Counted from the stretch's first letter, positions 6,645 through 15,332 are shown. The stretch: DNA of 64,000 nucleotides from Clostridia bacterium (GCA_017464525.1 JAFTZM010000004.1:1-64000), one strand, 5' to 3'. The notes: generated by a model not told the origin, from the sequence alone. Numbers and translations: made by a program.

Positions 6645-7901
6645 ATGGAAGTGAACTATAAAAATAAAAAGCGGTTTAAAACCGCCAAATACCCCATTCG
6701 CCAGCCGCTGATCATTGTGTGGCTGATCTGGCTGCTTTCCCGGATGATGCTGATCGGCAAAAAATACAAGGTGGAAAAGATCAATATGGAAGGCCTCAAG
6801 CCCCCCTACATGATGCTGAGCAACCATATGTATTTTATTGATTTTGAGCTTGCGGCCATGGGCACCGGCTCCCACCGGGTCAATAATGTGGTGAGTATCG
6901 ACGGTTATTACCGCCGCCCCTGGCTGATGGAGCTGATCGGCGCCATCTGTACCCGGAAATTTACCATGGATCTGCATCTGATCAAGTCTATTCGCCGGGT
7001 GCTGAAACGGGGCGATGTGCTGTCGATGTACCCCGAGGCCCGCTACTCCCCTTGCGGCATCACCTCTTATATGCCGGAGGCGCTGGGCAAGCTGATCAAG
7101 ACCAACCGGGTGCCGGTGGTAGCGGTGGTGCACCACGGCAACTATCTCCATTCCCCCTTCTGGAACTTCCGTAAAAAGCGTAAGGTTCCCCTGCATACCA
7201 CCATGACCAAGATCCTCACCCCGGAGCAGATCGCAGCCATGAGTGTGGAGGAGATCAACGCCGCTGTCCGCAAGGCGCTGGACTATAATGAATATACCTG
7301 GCAGAAGGAGCAGGGCATTCTCATTAAGGAGCCTTTTCGGGCCGAAGGGATGCATAAGATCCTGTATCATTGTCCTCATTGTATGCGGGAATCCGAAATG
7401 GATTCCAAGGGCACCGAGATCTTCTGTACCGCTTGCGGTAAGCGCTGGAACCTGAATGAGGACGGCACCCTCTCTGCTCTCTCCGGTGAAACAGAATTTT
7501 CCCATGTGCCCGATTGGTTCCGCTGGGAGCGGGCGCAGGTAGAAAAGCAGATCGAGGAGGGCAACTATTTCTTTGAGGATGAGGTGGATGTCTATTCCAT
7601 GCCCCGCTGCTGGAAATTTGAAAAGCTGGGGATGGCGAAGCTGCGCCACGACCCCCAAGAGGGCTTTATCTTGGAGGGCCACTATAACGGGCAGGATTAC
7701 CGCATCCAGCGCACCCCGCCGGAGACCAACAGCCTGCATATCGAATACGATTATTGCTACATCAAGCCCTTCGATTGTGTGGATATCTCCACCGAGAACG
7801 ATTCCTTCTATTGCTACCCCCAGACTAAGGAAAATGTGGTGACCAAGCTGGCTTTTGCCACCGAGATCCTGTATCAGAAAAGGAGAGGAAAAAGATGCTG
7901 A
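6645..7901 (+). CDS. PlsC-like acyltransferase with C-terminal zinc ribbon
   Basis: A 418-residue protein whose first 240 residues are a 1-acylglycerol-3-phosphate acyltransferase-like domain: NHMYFID (catalytic His61 and Asp66) and a YPEAR block near residue 130. An N-terminal hydrophobic segment (LIIVWLIWLLSRMMLI) suggests membrane association. After the acyltransferase comes a four-Cys zinc ribbon (CPHC...CTAC, about 244-270) and a beta-rich tail of some 150 residues with no known motif. Ordinary PlsC proteins have about 240 residues, so the ribbon and tail are additions. The 3' end overlaps the isomerase start by 7 bases. Confidence 0.78.
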   Translation: MEVNYKNKKRFKTAKYPIRQPLIIVWLIWLLSRMMLIGKKYKVEKINMEGLKPPYMMLSNHMYFIDFELAAMGTGSHRVNNVVSIDGYYRRPWLMELIGAICTRKFTMDLHLIKSIRRVLKRGDVLSMYPEARYSPCGITSYMPEALGKLIKTNRVPVVAVVHHGNYLHSPFWNFRKKRKVPLHTTMTKILTPEQIAAMSVEEINAAVRKALDYNEYTWQKEQGILIKEPFRAEGMHKILYHCPHCMRESEMDSKGTEIFCTACGKRWNLNEDGTLSALSGETEFSHVPDWFRWERAQVEKQIEEGNYFFEDEVDVYSMPRCWKFEKLGMAKLRHDPQEGFILEGHYNGQDYRIQRTPPETNSLHIEYDYCYIKPFDCVDISTENDSFYCYPQTKENVVTKLAFATEILYQKRRGKRC

Positions 7902-8767
7902 AGACCGGAATTACCGACCGCTCTTATACCAACTATTACGGGGTGGAGGAAGGTCTCCGTCGCATTGCCTCTCACGGCTATTACGGGGTGGATTGCCAGT
8001 TATTTGTAGACACCGCTCAGCCTTATTTTGAACTCAGCGAGGAGGATTTCCTTGCCTATGTGGAAAATTATAAAAAAAACGTCCATGCCGCCGGGCTGAA
8101 GATCTATCAGGCTCACGGCCCCTGGCGGTACCCACCCAAGGACAGTACTCCGGAGGAACAGGCCGAGCGGATGGAGAAGATCAAGCGTTCCCTTCGGGGC
8201 ACCGCTGCATTGGAGTGCAAAAGGTTTGTTTATCATCCGCTGATGCCCTTCACCACCCACGATGAGGATCATGAGCGGGAGACCTGGGAGATCAATCTCC
8301 CCTTCCTGCAGGAGATGGCGGACTATGCCGCCACCCTTGGCATCACAGTCTGCCTGGAGAATATGCCGATGCCTGACTTTTCCCTGGCCTCTACCGCTAA
8401 AATATTGGAGATGGTTCAGGCGGTGGATCGGCCGAACTTTAAGGTCTGTTTAGATACCGGTCATTGCGCTGTGATGAAGGAGGATCTTGCGGATTGCGTC
8501 CGGATGCTGGGCGGGTATTTAGAGACTTTGCACATTCACGATAACGACGGGCGGCGGGATCTCCATCTGCTTCCCTATTCTAAAACGCTGGATTTTGATG
8601 CCTTTGCCAAAGCCCTCCATGAGATCGGCTTCCAAGGCGTACTGTCCCTGGAAAGCGTCTTCGGTATACATCTGCCCAAGGCGTTGCGGGAGCAGGAGGA
8701 GCTGCTGCTCTCCGAAAAGATCCGGTATATGGCAAAGCTGGCAAGCGGCGAGGAGGTACAAAAATGA
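7895..8767 (+). CDS. Sugar phosphate isomerase/epimerase (TIM barrel)
   Basis: A 290-residue xylose-isomerase-like TIM barrel (AP_endonuc_2 family). Metal ligands are evident in CLENMPMPD, CLDTGHCAV, LHIHDNDG and LSLES, the usual Glu/Asp/His/Glu set. Such proteins isomerise or epimerise sugars, sugar acids or inositols; specificity cannot be read. It overlaps both the acyltransferase before it and the alpha-galactosidase after it, so it probably processes a sugar released by that glycosidase. Confidence 0.8.
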   Translation: MLKTGITDRSYTNYYGVEEGLRRIASHGYYGVDCQLFVDTAQPYFELSEEDFLAYVENYKKNVHAAGLKIYQAHGPWRYPPKDSTPEEQAERMEKIKRSLRGTAALECKRFVYHPLMPFTTHDEDHERETWEINLPFLQEMADYAATLGITVCLENMPMPDFSLASTAKILEMVQAVDRPNFKVCLDTGHCAVMKEDLADCVRMLGGYLETLHIHDNDGRRDLHLLPYSKTLDFDAFAKALHEIGFQGVLSLESVFGIHLPKALREQEELLLSEKIRYMAKLASGEEVQK

Positions 8768-10914
8768 TTCAAGTTAAAGATCAAAGATTCACCCTGCAAA
8801 CAAAAAACACTGAGTATATTTTTGAAATATTATACGACAAGTATTTGGTTCATCTCTATTATGGTGGAAAAACTGCCGGGGAAACGGTGTATAGCTCCCG
8901 CTATAAGGCCTTTTCTCCCTTCACGGCAGAGCATGGAACGACCTATAGCCCTGATACCTGCATGGCAGAGTTTTCCGGCTTTGGCAACGGAGATTTCCGT
9001 GCCACCTCTTTGAAGTTGAAAAATAAAAATGGCGATAGCGTCTGCTCCTTTGAGTACCGCTCTCACCGTATCTTTGCCGGCAGAATAGAATTGCCCGGCC
9101 TGCCTTATGCGGATGCCAATGCGGATACCGAGACCTTGGAGGTCTCTCTGCTGGATCCGGTCACGGGCTGTGGAGTGCAGCTGTACTATACCGTATTCCC
9201 CAAGGAGGATGTCATCTCCCGCTATGCGGTGATCGAAAACCGGAGCGGCGGGGATGCGGTGATCGAAAAGTCTATGAGCCTGCTGCTGGATCTGCCGGGC
9301 TGTGAATATGATATGATCAGTCTCTACGGCGGCCATAATAATGAGCGCCATTATCAGCGCCGCCCCCTCTTCCACGGCAACCAGAGCATCGGCTCCCGCC
9401 GGGGTGCTTCTTCCCATCAGTTCAATCCCTTTATTGCTCTCTGCGATCATCATGCCACCGAAACAGCAGGGGAGGTCTACGGCTTCAACTTTGTCTATAG
9501 CGGCAATTTTTTAGATGAGGTAGAGGTGGATCAGCTTTGCGGCACCCGGGTGCAGCTGGGGCTGGGGAGTGAGAATTTCAGTTGGCTTTTAAAGGACGGC
9601 GAGCGCTTTACTACCCCCGAGGCGGTGATGACCTTCTCTGCCGCCGGCATCGGGCAGATGAGCCGCAATTTCCATGCCTTTACCCGCAATCATATCCTGC
9701 CTCCGGAGCCCTTTGAGCAACGTCCGGTGGTGCTGAATACCTGGGAGGCCTGCTATTTCAATATCGATGAGGCCGAGATGCTTCGTTTTGCAGAAGCCGC
9801 CGCAGAGTGCGGTACTGATATGGTGGTGATGGACGACGGGTGGTTCGGCGCCCGCAACAACGATAAAGCCGGCCTCGGCGATTGGTTTGAAAATAAAGAA
9901 AAATTCAAGGACGGATTGGCCGCCTTTGTGGATCGCATGAAGGCGAAGGGCATCAAGTTCGGCATCTGGATCGAGCCGGAGATGGTCAACCCCGATTCCG
10001 AGCTTTACCGGGCGCACCCGGAATGGTGCCTGCAGGTCAAGGGCCGGGAAAGCTTGCTCTCCCGCCATCAGCTGGTGCTGGATATGGGCAACCCTGCTGT
10101 TATTGATTATCTGAAGGAAAGCTTTTCCAAGACCTTTGAAGGGGTGGCGCTGGATTACTTCAAGTGGGATATGAACCGCCATCTTTCGGAGGTAGGCTCC
10201 ACCGTTTTGCCTCCCGAGCGGCAGGGGGAGGCGGCTTACCGCCATATGCTTGGCGTGTATGAGCTGTTCCGCTGGTTTAAGGAAAAATACCCCCACGCCA
10301 TGATCGAAAATTGCTCCGGTGGCGGCGGGCGGTATGATCTGGGCATGATGAAGTTCAGCACCATGATCTGGACCAGCGATAATACCCATCCCAAGCCCCG
10401 TATCAAGATCCAGTATTCCTCCCTGCTGGCCTATCCGGCGGCCACCATGAGCTGCCATGTTTCCAATCCGAAGAATGTCTGCGCTGATCCGGATGTGCTG
10501 AAATTCCGCTGGCAGGTGGCGGTGGGCGGTGCGCTGGGCTATGAGTTGCATCTGCCCGACGCTTTGCAGGAGATCAAGGATACCGTCAAAAAGCAGATCG
10601 CCGATTACCGAGTGTATGAGGATCTGATCCTCCGGGGGGATTATTACCCCCTCTGCAATCCCTATGAGACGGAGATCAGCGCCTTCTATTATGCCAACGG
10701 GGATCATAGCCGCATCCTCCTGAGCGCTTTGCAGAACAGTAGCTTTTCCGGCCATTTCTATACCCTTTCGGTGCCCGGAGCCCAGCCGGATGCTGTCTAT
10801 TATGATGCCATCAACGATCTTACCCTCACCGGCCGCCAGCTGATTGTCGGCATCCGCTACTCTACAGTGGATAAAGATCCCACCGGCAAAATGTGGTACT
10901 TTGTGAAGCAATAA
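8764..10914 (+). CDS. GH36 alpha-galactosidase
   Basis: A 716-residue glycoside hydrolase family 36 enzyme of about the usual length. An N-terminal beta-sandwich precedes the catalytic barrel, which holds DMVVMDDGWFG, the nucleophile Asp at residue 469 in YFKWDMNRH, and ENCSGGGGRYD with the acid/base Asp at residue 539 in WTSDN. It releases terminal alpha-galactose from oligosaccharides such as raffinose. There is no signal peptide, so it acts in the cytoplasm on imported sugars. No transporter is visible nearby. It ends at a palindromic terminator. Confidence 0.93.
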   Translation: MIQVKDQRFTLQTKNTEYIFEILYDKYLVHLYYGGKTAGETVYSSRYKAFSPFTAEHGTTYSPDTCMAEFSGFGNGDFRATSLKLKNKNGDSVCSFEYRSHRIFAGRIELPGLPYADANADTETLEVSLLDPVTGCGVQLYYTVFPKEDVISRYAVIENRSGGDAVIEKSMSLLLDLPGCEYDMISLYGGHNNERHYQRRPLFHGNQSIGSRRGASSHQFNPFIALCDHHATETAGEVYGFNFVYSGNFLDEVEVDQLCGTRVQLGLGSENFSWLLKDGERFTTPEAVMTFSAAGIGQMSRNFHAFTRNHILPPEPFEQRPVVLNTWEACYFNIDEAEMLRFAEAAAECGTDMVVMDDGWFGARNNDKAGLGDWFENKEKFKDGLAAFVDRMKAKGIKFGIWIEPEMVNPDSELYRAHPEWCLQVKGRESLLSRHQLVLDMGNPAVIDYLKESFSKTFEGVALDYFKWDMNRHLSEVGSTVLPPERQGEAAYRHMLGVYELFRWFKEKYPHAMIENCSGGGGRYDLGMMKFSTMIWTSDNTHPKPRIKIQYSSLLAYPAATMSCHVSNPKNVCADPDVLKFRWQVAVGGALGYELHLPDALQEIKDTVKKQIADYRVYEDLILRGDYYPLCNPYETEISAFYYANGDHSRILLSALQNSSFSGHFYTLSVPGAQPDAVYYDAINDLTLTGRQLIVGIRYSTVDKDPTGKMWYFVKQ

Positions 10915-10944
10915 AAAATATCCACCCATGGGTGGATATTTTTT
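10914..10944. terminator. Bidirectional terminator
   Basis: A-rich arm then CCACCC / GGGTGG and a T-rich arm: AAAAAATATCCACCC pairs with GGGTGGATATTTTTT around AT. Shared by GH36 (plus) and the LysE gene (minus). Confidence 0.85.
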
Positions 10945-11527
10945 ATCCCAAGATCAAAGAAAGTGCACAGCCCGCCAGGATCACCGCCATGGCAATATTG
11001 AAGGGGCGGGTGTACCGGGCGATCAGCCGTTGCAAAAGGCCGCCGGCCGCCGCCCATGTGAAAAAGCCGGCGGCGCCGATCACCGTCAGGCATACGCCGT
11101 GCAACAGTAATGCGGGCAGGCTGGGGTCATGGGGGAGCACATAGCCGGTATAAACGGTCACCGCATAAAGAATGATCTTCACATTCACAAATTCCAGCAA
11201 AAACCCCTTCAGAAAGGAGACCGGCTGTACCTCCTGCTCTGCCGGGCGGCTTCGCAGGATCTGCACCGCCAGCCATAAAATGTAGGCGGCGCCGAAGTAT
11301 TTCAGGATCCCCGCCGCGGCCGGCAGAAGAGCGGCCAGCTCATAGCAGAATACCGCCGCCAGAAGCATCACGCAGAGGAAACCGGCGGTGATGCCCAGCA
11401 GGGTGCGGAGCCCCTTGCGCCACCCCTCCCGGCTGACCGCATAAAGGGCCAGAATGTTATTGGGGCCCGGGGTGAAGGCGGTGACGCAGGTATAGGCCAA
11501 ATACGATAAAACAATTGAAAAAAACAT
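10943..11527 (-). CDS. LysE/RhtB family amino-acid exporter
   Basis: A 194-residue, six-helix membrane protein. The N-terminal signature TPGPNNILALYAVSREGWRKG is that of the LysE/RhtB family, which export amino acids or analogues. AGGAGG lies at a good distance from the ATG at 11527; another ATG at 11530-11532 is in a different frame. It is transcribed divergently from a LysR regulator, the classical exporter-regulator layout (LysE/LysG type), so that regulator probably controls it in response to the exported compound. Confidence 0.85.
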   Translation of the reverse strand: MFFSIVLSYLAYTCVTAFTPGPNNILALYAVSREGWRKGLRTLLGITAGFLCVMLLAAVFCYELAALLPAAAGILKYFGAAYILWLAVQILRSRPAEQEVQPVSFLKGFLLEFVNVKIILYAVTVYTGYVLPHDPSLPALLLHGVCLTVIGAAGFFTWAAAGGLLQRLIARYTRPFNIAMAVILAGCALSLILG

Positions 11528-11600
11528 TGCATTTTTCCTCCTTTGCTTATATAATACAAGAAAAGAACAGTTAAATCAAATTGAAATAATTGATAATATA

Positions 11601-11617
11601 ATTCAATATTTTTGAAT
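11601..11617. promoter_or_regulatory. Probable LysR operator
   Basis: ATTCAA-N5-TTGAAT dyad in the divergent region between the LysE and LysR genes, of the T-N11-A type bound by LysR proteins. It sits 14 bases upstream of the LysR start, fitting autoregulation. Confidence 0.5.
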
Positions 11618-11630
11618 AATAGGAGAAAGA

Positions 11631-12536
11631 ATGGATCTGAAATATCTGCATACCTTTCATACAGTTGTCCGGGAGGGGAGCTTTACCAAGGCGGCGGAAA
11701 AGCTGAATTATACCCAATCCACCATCACCTTTCAGATCGGCCAGCTGGAGCAGGAGCTTTCTGTCCGGCTGTTTGAAAAGATCGGGCGCAGAATGGTGCT
11801 GACCAAAGCCGGGGAGCGGCTGCTGCCCCTGGCGGAGGAGGTGCTGGGGGCTGTGGAAAAACTGCGCTATGAGGAGCAGCCCTTGGAGGAATGCACCGAG
11901 ACCCTGGAGGTGGGAGTGGGGGAAACCCTGCTTTGCTATTTTATGCCTGCTGTTGTAAAGGAATTTCATCGGCGGGCCCCCAAGGCCCGGCTGCTGCTCC
12001 GCTCTATGAATTGCTATGATATCCGCAATGCCCTGCTGGAGGGAACGCTGGATCTGGGGGTATTTTATGAGGATGTGGGCGGCTTCGGCGGCAAGCTTCG
12101 GGTATATCCGCTGGGGGAGTGCCCCCTGGTTACGGTGGCTTCTCCCGCCACCCAGGAGCGGTGCCCGGAGCTTTGTACCCCCGACCGTGTCTGGCCGGTT
12201 CCCTTCCTGATCAACGAAAAAAACTGTATTTTTCGGCGCATTTTTGAAGCATTTTTGGCCGAAAAATCCATCATTTTGGACCATATTTTGGAGCTTTGGA
12301 GCATCCCCACCATCAAAAATCTGGTGCAAAACGATCTGGGGATCACCTTTTTGCCGGAGTTTGCGGTGCGGCAGGAGCTGAAAAGCGGGGCACTGCAGGA
12401 GATCCCCACCGGCCTGGAGTCCCCGGCGATCCATGCGGTCTGCGCCCATCATCAGAATAAATGGATCAGCCCGCTGATGCGGCTTTTTATCGAGCTTACG
12501 CAGGATACATATTTTTTCACACCTCCGGAACAATAA
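11631..12536 (+). CDS. LysR family transcriptional regulator
   Basis: A 301-residue regulator with an N-terminal winged helix-turn-helix (residues 1-60, SFTKAAEKLNYTQSTITFQIGQLE) and a periplasmic-binding-like effector domain (about 90-295). It lies divergent from a LysE exporter with a dyad in between, so it probably senses the exporter's substrate. Its stop codon sits in the loop of the terminator that also buries the ribosome site of the next gene. Confidence 0.88.
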   Translation: MDLKYLHTFHTVVREGSFTKAAEKLNYTQSTITFQIGQLEQELSVRLFEKIGRRMVLTKAGERLLPLAEEVLGAVEKLRYEEQPLEECTETLEVGVGETLLCYFMPAVVKEFHRRAPKARLLLRSMNCYDIRNALLEGTLDLGVFYEDVGGFGGKLRVYPLGECPLVTVASPATQERCPELCTPDRVWPVPFLINEKNCIFRRIFEAFLAEKSIILDHILELWSIPTIKNLVQNDLGITFLPEFAVRQELKSGALQEIPTGLESPAIHAVCAHHQNKWISPLMRLFIELTQDTYFFTPPEQ

Positions 12537-12552
12537 GACCGGAGGTGTTTTT
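12519..12552 (+). terminator. Terminator hairpin that contains the next gene's ribosome site
   Basis: ACACCTCCGG (12519-12528) pairs with CCGGAGGTGT (12539-12548), followed by TTTTA. The 3' arm holds the GGAGG ribosome site of the gene starting at 12553, and the LysR stop codon lies in the loop. The hairpin can terminate LysR transcription and mask the downstream ribosome site. Confidence 0.75.
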
Positions 12553-13428
12553 ATGTGTACAGCAATTCAATTCAGATCCAAGGATCGTTATTTCGGCAGA
12601 ACGCTGGATTATGAGGCTTCCTTTGGGGAGTCAGTGGTGATCACCCCCCGGAACTGGGGCCGGGGGCCCCATTATGCCATGGTGGGAATGGCGGCGGTGG
12701 CGGAGGGGATCCCCTTGTATTATGATGCGGTCAATGAAAACGGGCTATGCATGGCGGGGCTGATGTTTGCCGGCTGCGCCCATTATCCTGCTGTGGAGGA
12801 CGGGAAGGAAAACATTGCGCCCCATGAAGTGATCCCCTATGTACTGGGGCGGTGCACCGACCTGCGGGATGTGCAGGTGCTGCTGGAGCGGTTGAATATC
12901 GTCTATCGGGATTTTAATGAACAGCTGGGCTGCGCGCCGCTTCATTGGATGATTGCCGACCGGAACCGGTCTGCGGTGCTGGAGGCTACCGGGGAACTGC
13001 ATTTTTATGAAAATCCCGCCGGGGTGCTCACCAATGCCCCCGCCTTTCCGGAGCAGCTGGCCTCCCTCAATCAGTATGAGGGGCTTTCCCCTCTTTCCGA
13101 AGGGCTTGAACGGGGGAAAGGGGCGGTGGGCCTGCCGGGAGATTGGTCGTCGCCTTCCCGGTTTGCCCGGGCGGCCTTTCTACGGCAGCACAGCCGCTGC
13201 GGAGAGAGCGAGGAAGAAAGTGTCAGTCATTTTTTTCGGTTGATGCAGGCCGTTTCGGTACCCAAAGGGTGTGTGCGGCTGGAGAGCGGCGATGCCTATA
13301 CTCGCTATACCTGCTGTTGCAATCAGGATCAGGGGATCTATTATTATTCCACCTACGAGGATCCCCGCATCATGGCGGTGAAGCTGGAGCCTCATGGAAG
13401 CGAATTGACGGTTTTTCCCATAAAATAG
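12553..13428 (+). CDS. Choloylglycine hydrolase family (bile salt hydrolase / penicillin acylase-like)
   Basis: A 291-residue N-terminal-nucleophile hydrolase. Met1 is followed by the nucleophile Cys2, and R16 and D19 in GRTLD match the catalytic residues of bile salt hydrolases. An Asn in VLTNAPAF and an Arg in SSPSRFARA match the other two active-site residues. Family members cleave amide bonds in conjugated bile acids, penicillin V or acyl-homoserine lactones. It is somewhat shorter than typical bile salt hydrolases (about 320), so the substrate is not certain. The gut setting favours bile acids. Its ribosome site lies in the upstream terminator stem. Confidence 0.85.
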   Translation: MCTAIQFRSKDRYFGRTLDYEASFGESVVITPRNWGRGPHYAMVGMAAVAEGIPLYYDAVNENGLCMAGLMFAGCAHYPAVEDGKENIAPHEVIPYVLGRCTDLRDVQVLLERLNIVYRDFNEQLGCAPLHWMIADRNRSAVLEATGELHFYENPAGVLTNAPAFPEQLASLNQYEGLSPLSEGLERGKGAVGLPGDWSSPSRFARAAFLRQHSRCGESEEESVSHFFRLMQAVSVPKGCVRLESGDAYTRYTCCCNQDQGIYYYSTYEDPRIMAVKLEPHGSELTVFPIK

Positions 13429-13457
13429 TTGCAAATTGCAGCCCGGTATGGTATGAT
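13429..13457 (+). promoter_or_regulatory. Promoter for the THF riboswitch-folT unit
   Basis: TTGCAA directly after the hydrolase stop, 17-base spacer, TATGAT, then the riboswitch. Confidence 0.7.
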
Positions 13458-13473
13458 GATGAAAAATACACAA

Positions 13474-13580
13474 GCAGAGTAGAAAGCTGCGGGTCAAGTG
13501 TCTGAGGGACGGGGAGTTGTCCTTGGAACGAAAAGGCTAAAGCCTTGCCGTGCGGTTTTCGCATCCCGCTGCTGCATACC
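13474..13580 (+). ncRNA. Tetrahydrofolate (THF) riboswitch
   Basis: The leader carries the conserved THF-riboswitch blocks in order: AGAGTAGA, a GCGGGTCAAGTG segment, GGGACGGGGAGTTGTCC, GGAACGAAAAGGC, and GCGGTTTTCGCATCCCGCT closing the structure. THF riboswitches shut down folate transport genes when folate is ample. The next gene is a folate ECF transporter S component, which agrees. Boundaries are approximate. Confidence 0.82.
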
Positions 13581-13589
13581 GGATCACTT

Positions 13590-13617
13590 CCTCTATGCGG
13601 CGCATAGAGGAGGTTTT
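13590..13617 (+). promoter_or_regulatory. Riboswitch expression-platform hairpin
   Basis: CCTCTATGCG (13590-13599) pairs perfectly with CGCATAGAGG (13601-13610), followed by AGGTTTTT. The 3' arm overlaps the AGAGGAGG ribosome site of folT. It could act by hiding that site or as a terminator ahead of the T run. Confidence 0.65.
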
Positions 13618-13621
13618 TATT

Positions 13622-14401
13622 TTGAACATTTTCACAAAGGAATACTGGATTACTGCTTGCCGGGAACTGAAGGACATTCGCCGGCTGGCTTTTGCAGCGC
13701 TGATCTGTGCCGTTACGGTAGCGCTGGATGGGCTGGTCAAGATTCCGGTACTGCCCGGCGGGCTGGAGATCAAGGTCACCTTTTTCATCATTGCGCTGGG
13801 GTGCGCGGTCTATGGCCCGGTGGCAGGTGTTCTCATCGCTGCGGTGGTGGATACCCTGAGCTTTTTTCTTTTCCCCACCGGCTTTGCCTATTTCCCCGGC
13901 TATATGCTTACAGAGATGCTGGTCTCTTTGTTTTACAGCTTTTTCCTTTACCACCGGAAGATCACCGTGCACAAGCTCTTTTTTGCTAAGGTCTGCACCA
14001 ATTATCTGGCCCATGTGCTGCTCAACTCCCTCTGGGCGTCCATCCTGATGAATAAGGGGTATTTGTACTATTTCTGGAGCAGCCTCATCAAAAATACCAT
14101 GCTGCTGCCGCTGGAGGTACTGGTTTTAGCCGCCTTCTTCGGAGCGGTCACCCCCTTCTTCGCGCGGGTGGGGCTGCTCCCTGCCCATCGGGCAGAGGAG
14201 CTGGAACGGCTGCAGTTCGGGAAAAGCGCTCTCTCTGTTTTCGGTCTCACCGCCCTGCTGGGTTGCACTGCGGGGTTATACTACGGAGTTTTTAAGGCTG
14301 CCGGCACCGCCGGAACGGTCTTTTGCATCCTCAGCGCTCTGTTGGGTATGGCGGGGGTCATACTGCTGATCGCCTCAGCAATTTTAAATAAAAAGAAATA
14401 A
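13622..14401 (+). CDS. folT: Folate ECF transporter S component (FolT-like)
   Basis: A membrane protein of 259 residues starting at TTG 13622, chosen because AGGAGG lies 8 bases upstream; an upstream ATG at 13550 would place the start inside the riboswitch. The core (FPTGFAYFPGYMLTEMLVSLFYSFFLY) matches folate-specific S components of energy-coupling-factor transporters, which bind folate and dock on the shared EcfAAT module. The THF riboswitch upstream supports folate. Common FolT proteins have about 170-180 residues; here a C-terminal extension of some 70 residues with two extra hydrophobic helices follows a short hydrophilic linker. Confidence 0.85.
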   Translation: MNIFTKEYWITACRELKDIRRLAFAALICAVTVALDGLVKIPVLPGGLEIKVTFFIIALGCAVYGPVAGVLIAAVVDTLSFFLFPTGFAYFPGYMLTEMLVSLFYSFFLYHRKITVHKLFFAKVCTNYLAHVLLNSLWASILMNKGYLYYFWSSLIKNTMLLPLEVLVLAAFFGAVTPFFARVGLLPAHRAEELERLQFGKSALSVFGLTALLGCTAGLYYGVFKAAGTAGTVFCILSALLGMAGVILLIASAILNKKK

Positions 14402-14406
14402 AATAA

Positions 14407-14440
14407 GCCCGCAATGCAAAGCATTGCGGGCGCCTTTTTT
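14407..14440. terminator. CCCGCAATGC-type terminator
   Basis: GCCCGCAATGC / GCATTGCGGGC with loop AAA, followed by GCCTTTTTT; on the other strand TTATTTTATTTC follows. Serves folT and the convergent AraC gene. The same stem sequence recurs at 32738 and 39644. Confidence 0.9.
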
Positions 14441-14446
14441 ACAGTT

Positions 14447-15223
14447 TCAGGCGTTATGGCGGTAGGCCCGGGGGGAATATCCGGTGGCTTGCCGGAAGAG
14501 CTTGCCGAAGTAGCTGGGGCTATCAAAGCCGCAGCTTTTGCCCACCTCCTCCACCGGGGCATCGCCCAGCCGCAGCAGCTGCTTGGCTTTTTCGATCCGG
14601 ATCTGCCGCAGCTGCTCCATTACAGTGGTGCCGCAGGTCTCCTTATAGTAATGGCAAAGGGCGTAACGGCTCATGTGCACCGCCGCCGCAATCTGGTCCA
14701 GGGTGAGGGGCTCGGCAAAATGGGCCTCCAGATACCGCCGCACCTGCACGGCAACGGGGGCAGAAGGGGCAAAGCAGCTATGGAGCCAATCGGTGAACCA
14801 GGTATAGCCGGCGGCTGAGCGGGTGAGGATGGTGCTATTGCCCATGCAGAAGCTTTCCAGCCCGTCGGCAGAGGAGATCATCTGAGGTGTCACTTCAAAT
14901 TTAAAGCTTCTTCCAATGCGGTAGTAATCCAGGATGCTTTCGCCTCCCAGAAAGGTGAACCAGCCGGTGCGGAAGGTAGGCCCGGCGGCCCGGTAGGCAT
15001 GGGGCACTCCTGCCCGGCAGAAAAAGCCTTCCCCTGCAGAAAGGGTGCAGGTCTCGCCGTCTGCGGTAAAGATCCCTTCCCCCTCGGTGACCATCAGTAC
15101 ATGGTGGTGCTGATATCCCTCCGGTCGATCGACGCTTCCCTGAAATTGGCTTTTGCCCACGGTACATACCACAAAGGGCAGCAGGGGCTCCTTTAAATAT
15201 TTTTTTCTAATTTCCGCAAACAT
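14447..15223 (-). CDS. AraC family regulator with cupin domain
   Basis: A 258-residue regulator. The N-terminal cupin-like sensing domain (about 10-150, HHHVLMVTEGEGIF) is followed by two helix-turn-helix motifs (LTLDQIAAAVHMSRYALCHY and VEEVGKSCGFDSPSYFGKLF). The start is the ATG at 15223 with AAGGATA upstream; a TTG 24 bases earlier has no ribosome site. It is divergent from an oxidoreductase-isomerase operon and probably controls it in response to a sugar. Confidence 0.87.
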   Translation of the reverse strand: MFAEIRKKYLKEPLLPFVVCTVGKSQFQGSVDRPEGYQHHHVLMVTEGEGIFTADGETCTLSAGEGFFCRAGVPHAYRAAGPTFRTGWFTFLGGESILDYYRIGRSFKFEVTPQMISSADGLESFCMGNSTILTRSAAGYTWFTDWLHSCFAPSAPVAVQVRRYLEAHFAEPLTLDQIAAAVHMSRYALCHYYKETCGTTVMEQLRQIRIEKAKQLLRLGDAPVEEVGKSCGFDSPSYFGKLFRQATGYSPRAYRHNA

Positions 15224-15257
15224 AGCAATATCCTTATAATTCTGCAAATATTTTTCA

Positions 15258-15286
15258 TTGATTTTTTGTCATTCGCGCAATATAAT
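15258..15286 (+). promoter_or_regulatory. Promoter for the oxidoreductase operon
   Basis: TTGATT, 17-base spacer, TATAAT in the divergent AraC intergenic region. Confidence 0.7.
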
Positions 15287-15332
15287 TTTAGTATAAGGGA
15301 TCCCAAAAGTAAAGTGCTTTTTGGAGGAAAAA

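Noticed and set aside
6489..7739. 416-codon open frame on the minus strand
   Set aside because: Shadow of the acyltransferase gene; overlaps the promoters of both divergent units.
9589..10929. 446-codon open frame on the minus strand
   Set aside because: Antisense to the GH36 gene; it reflects GC-skewed codon use, not coding.
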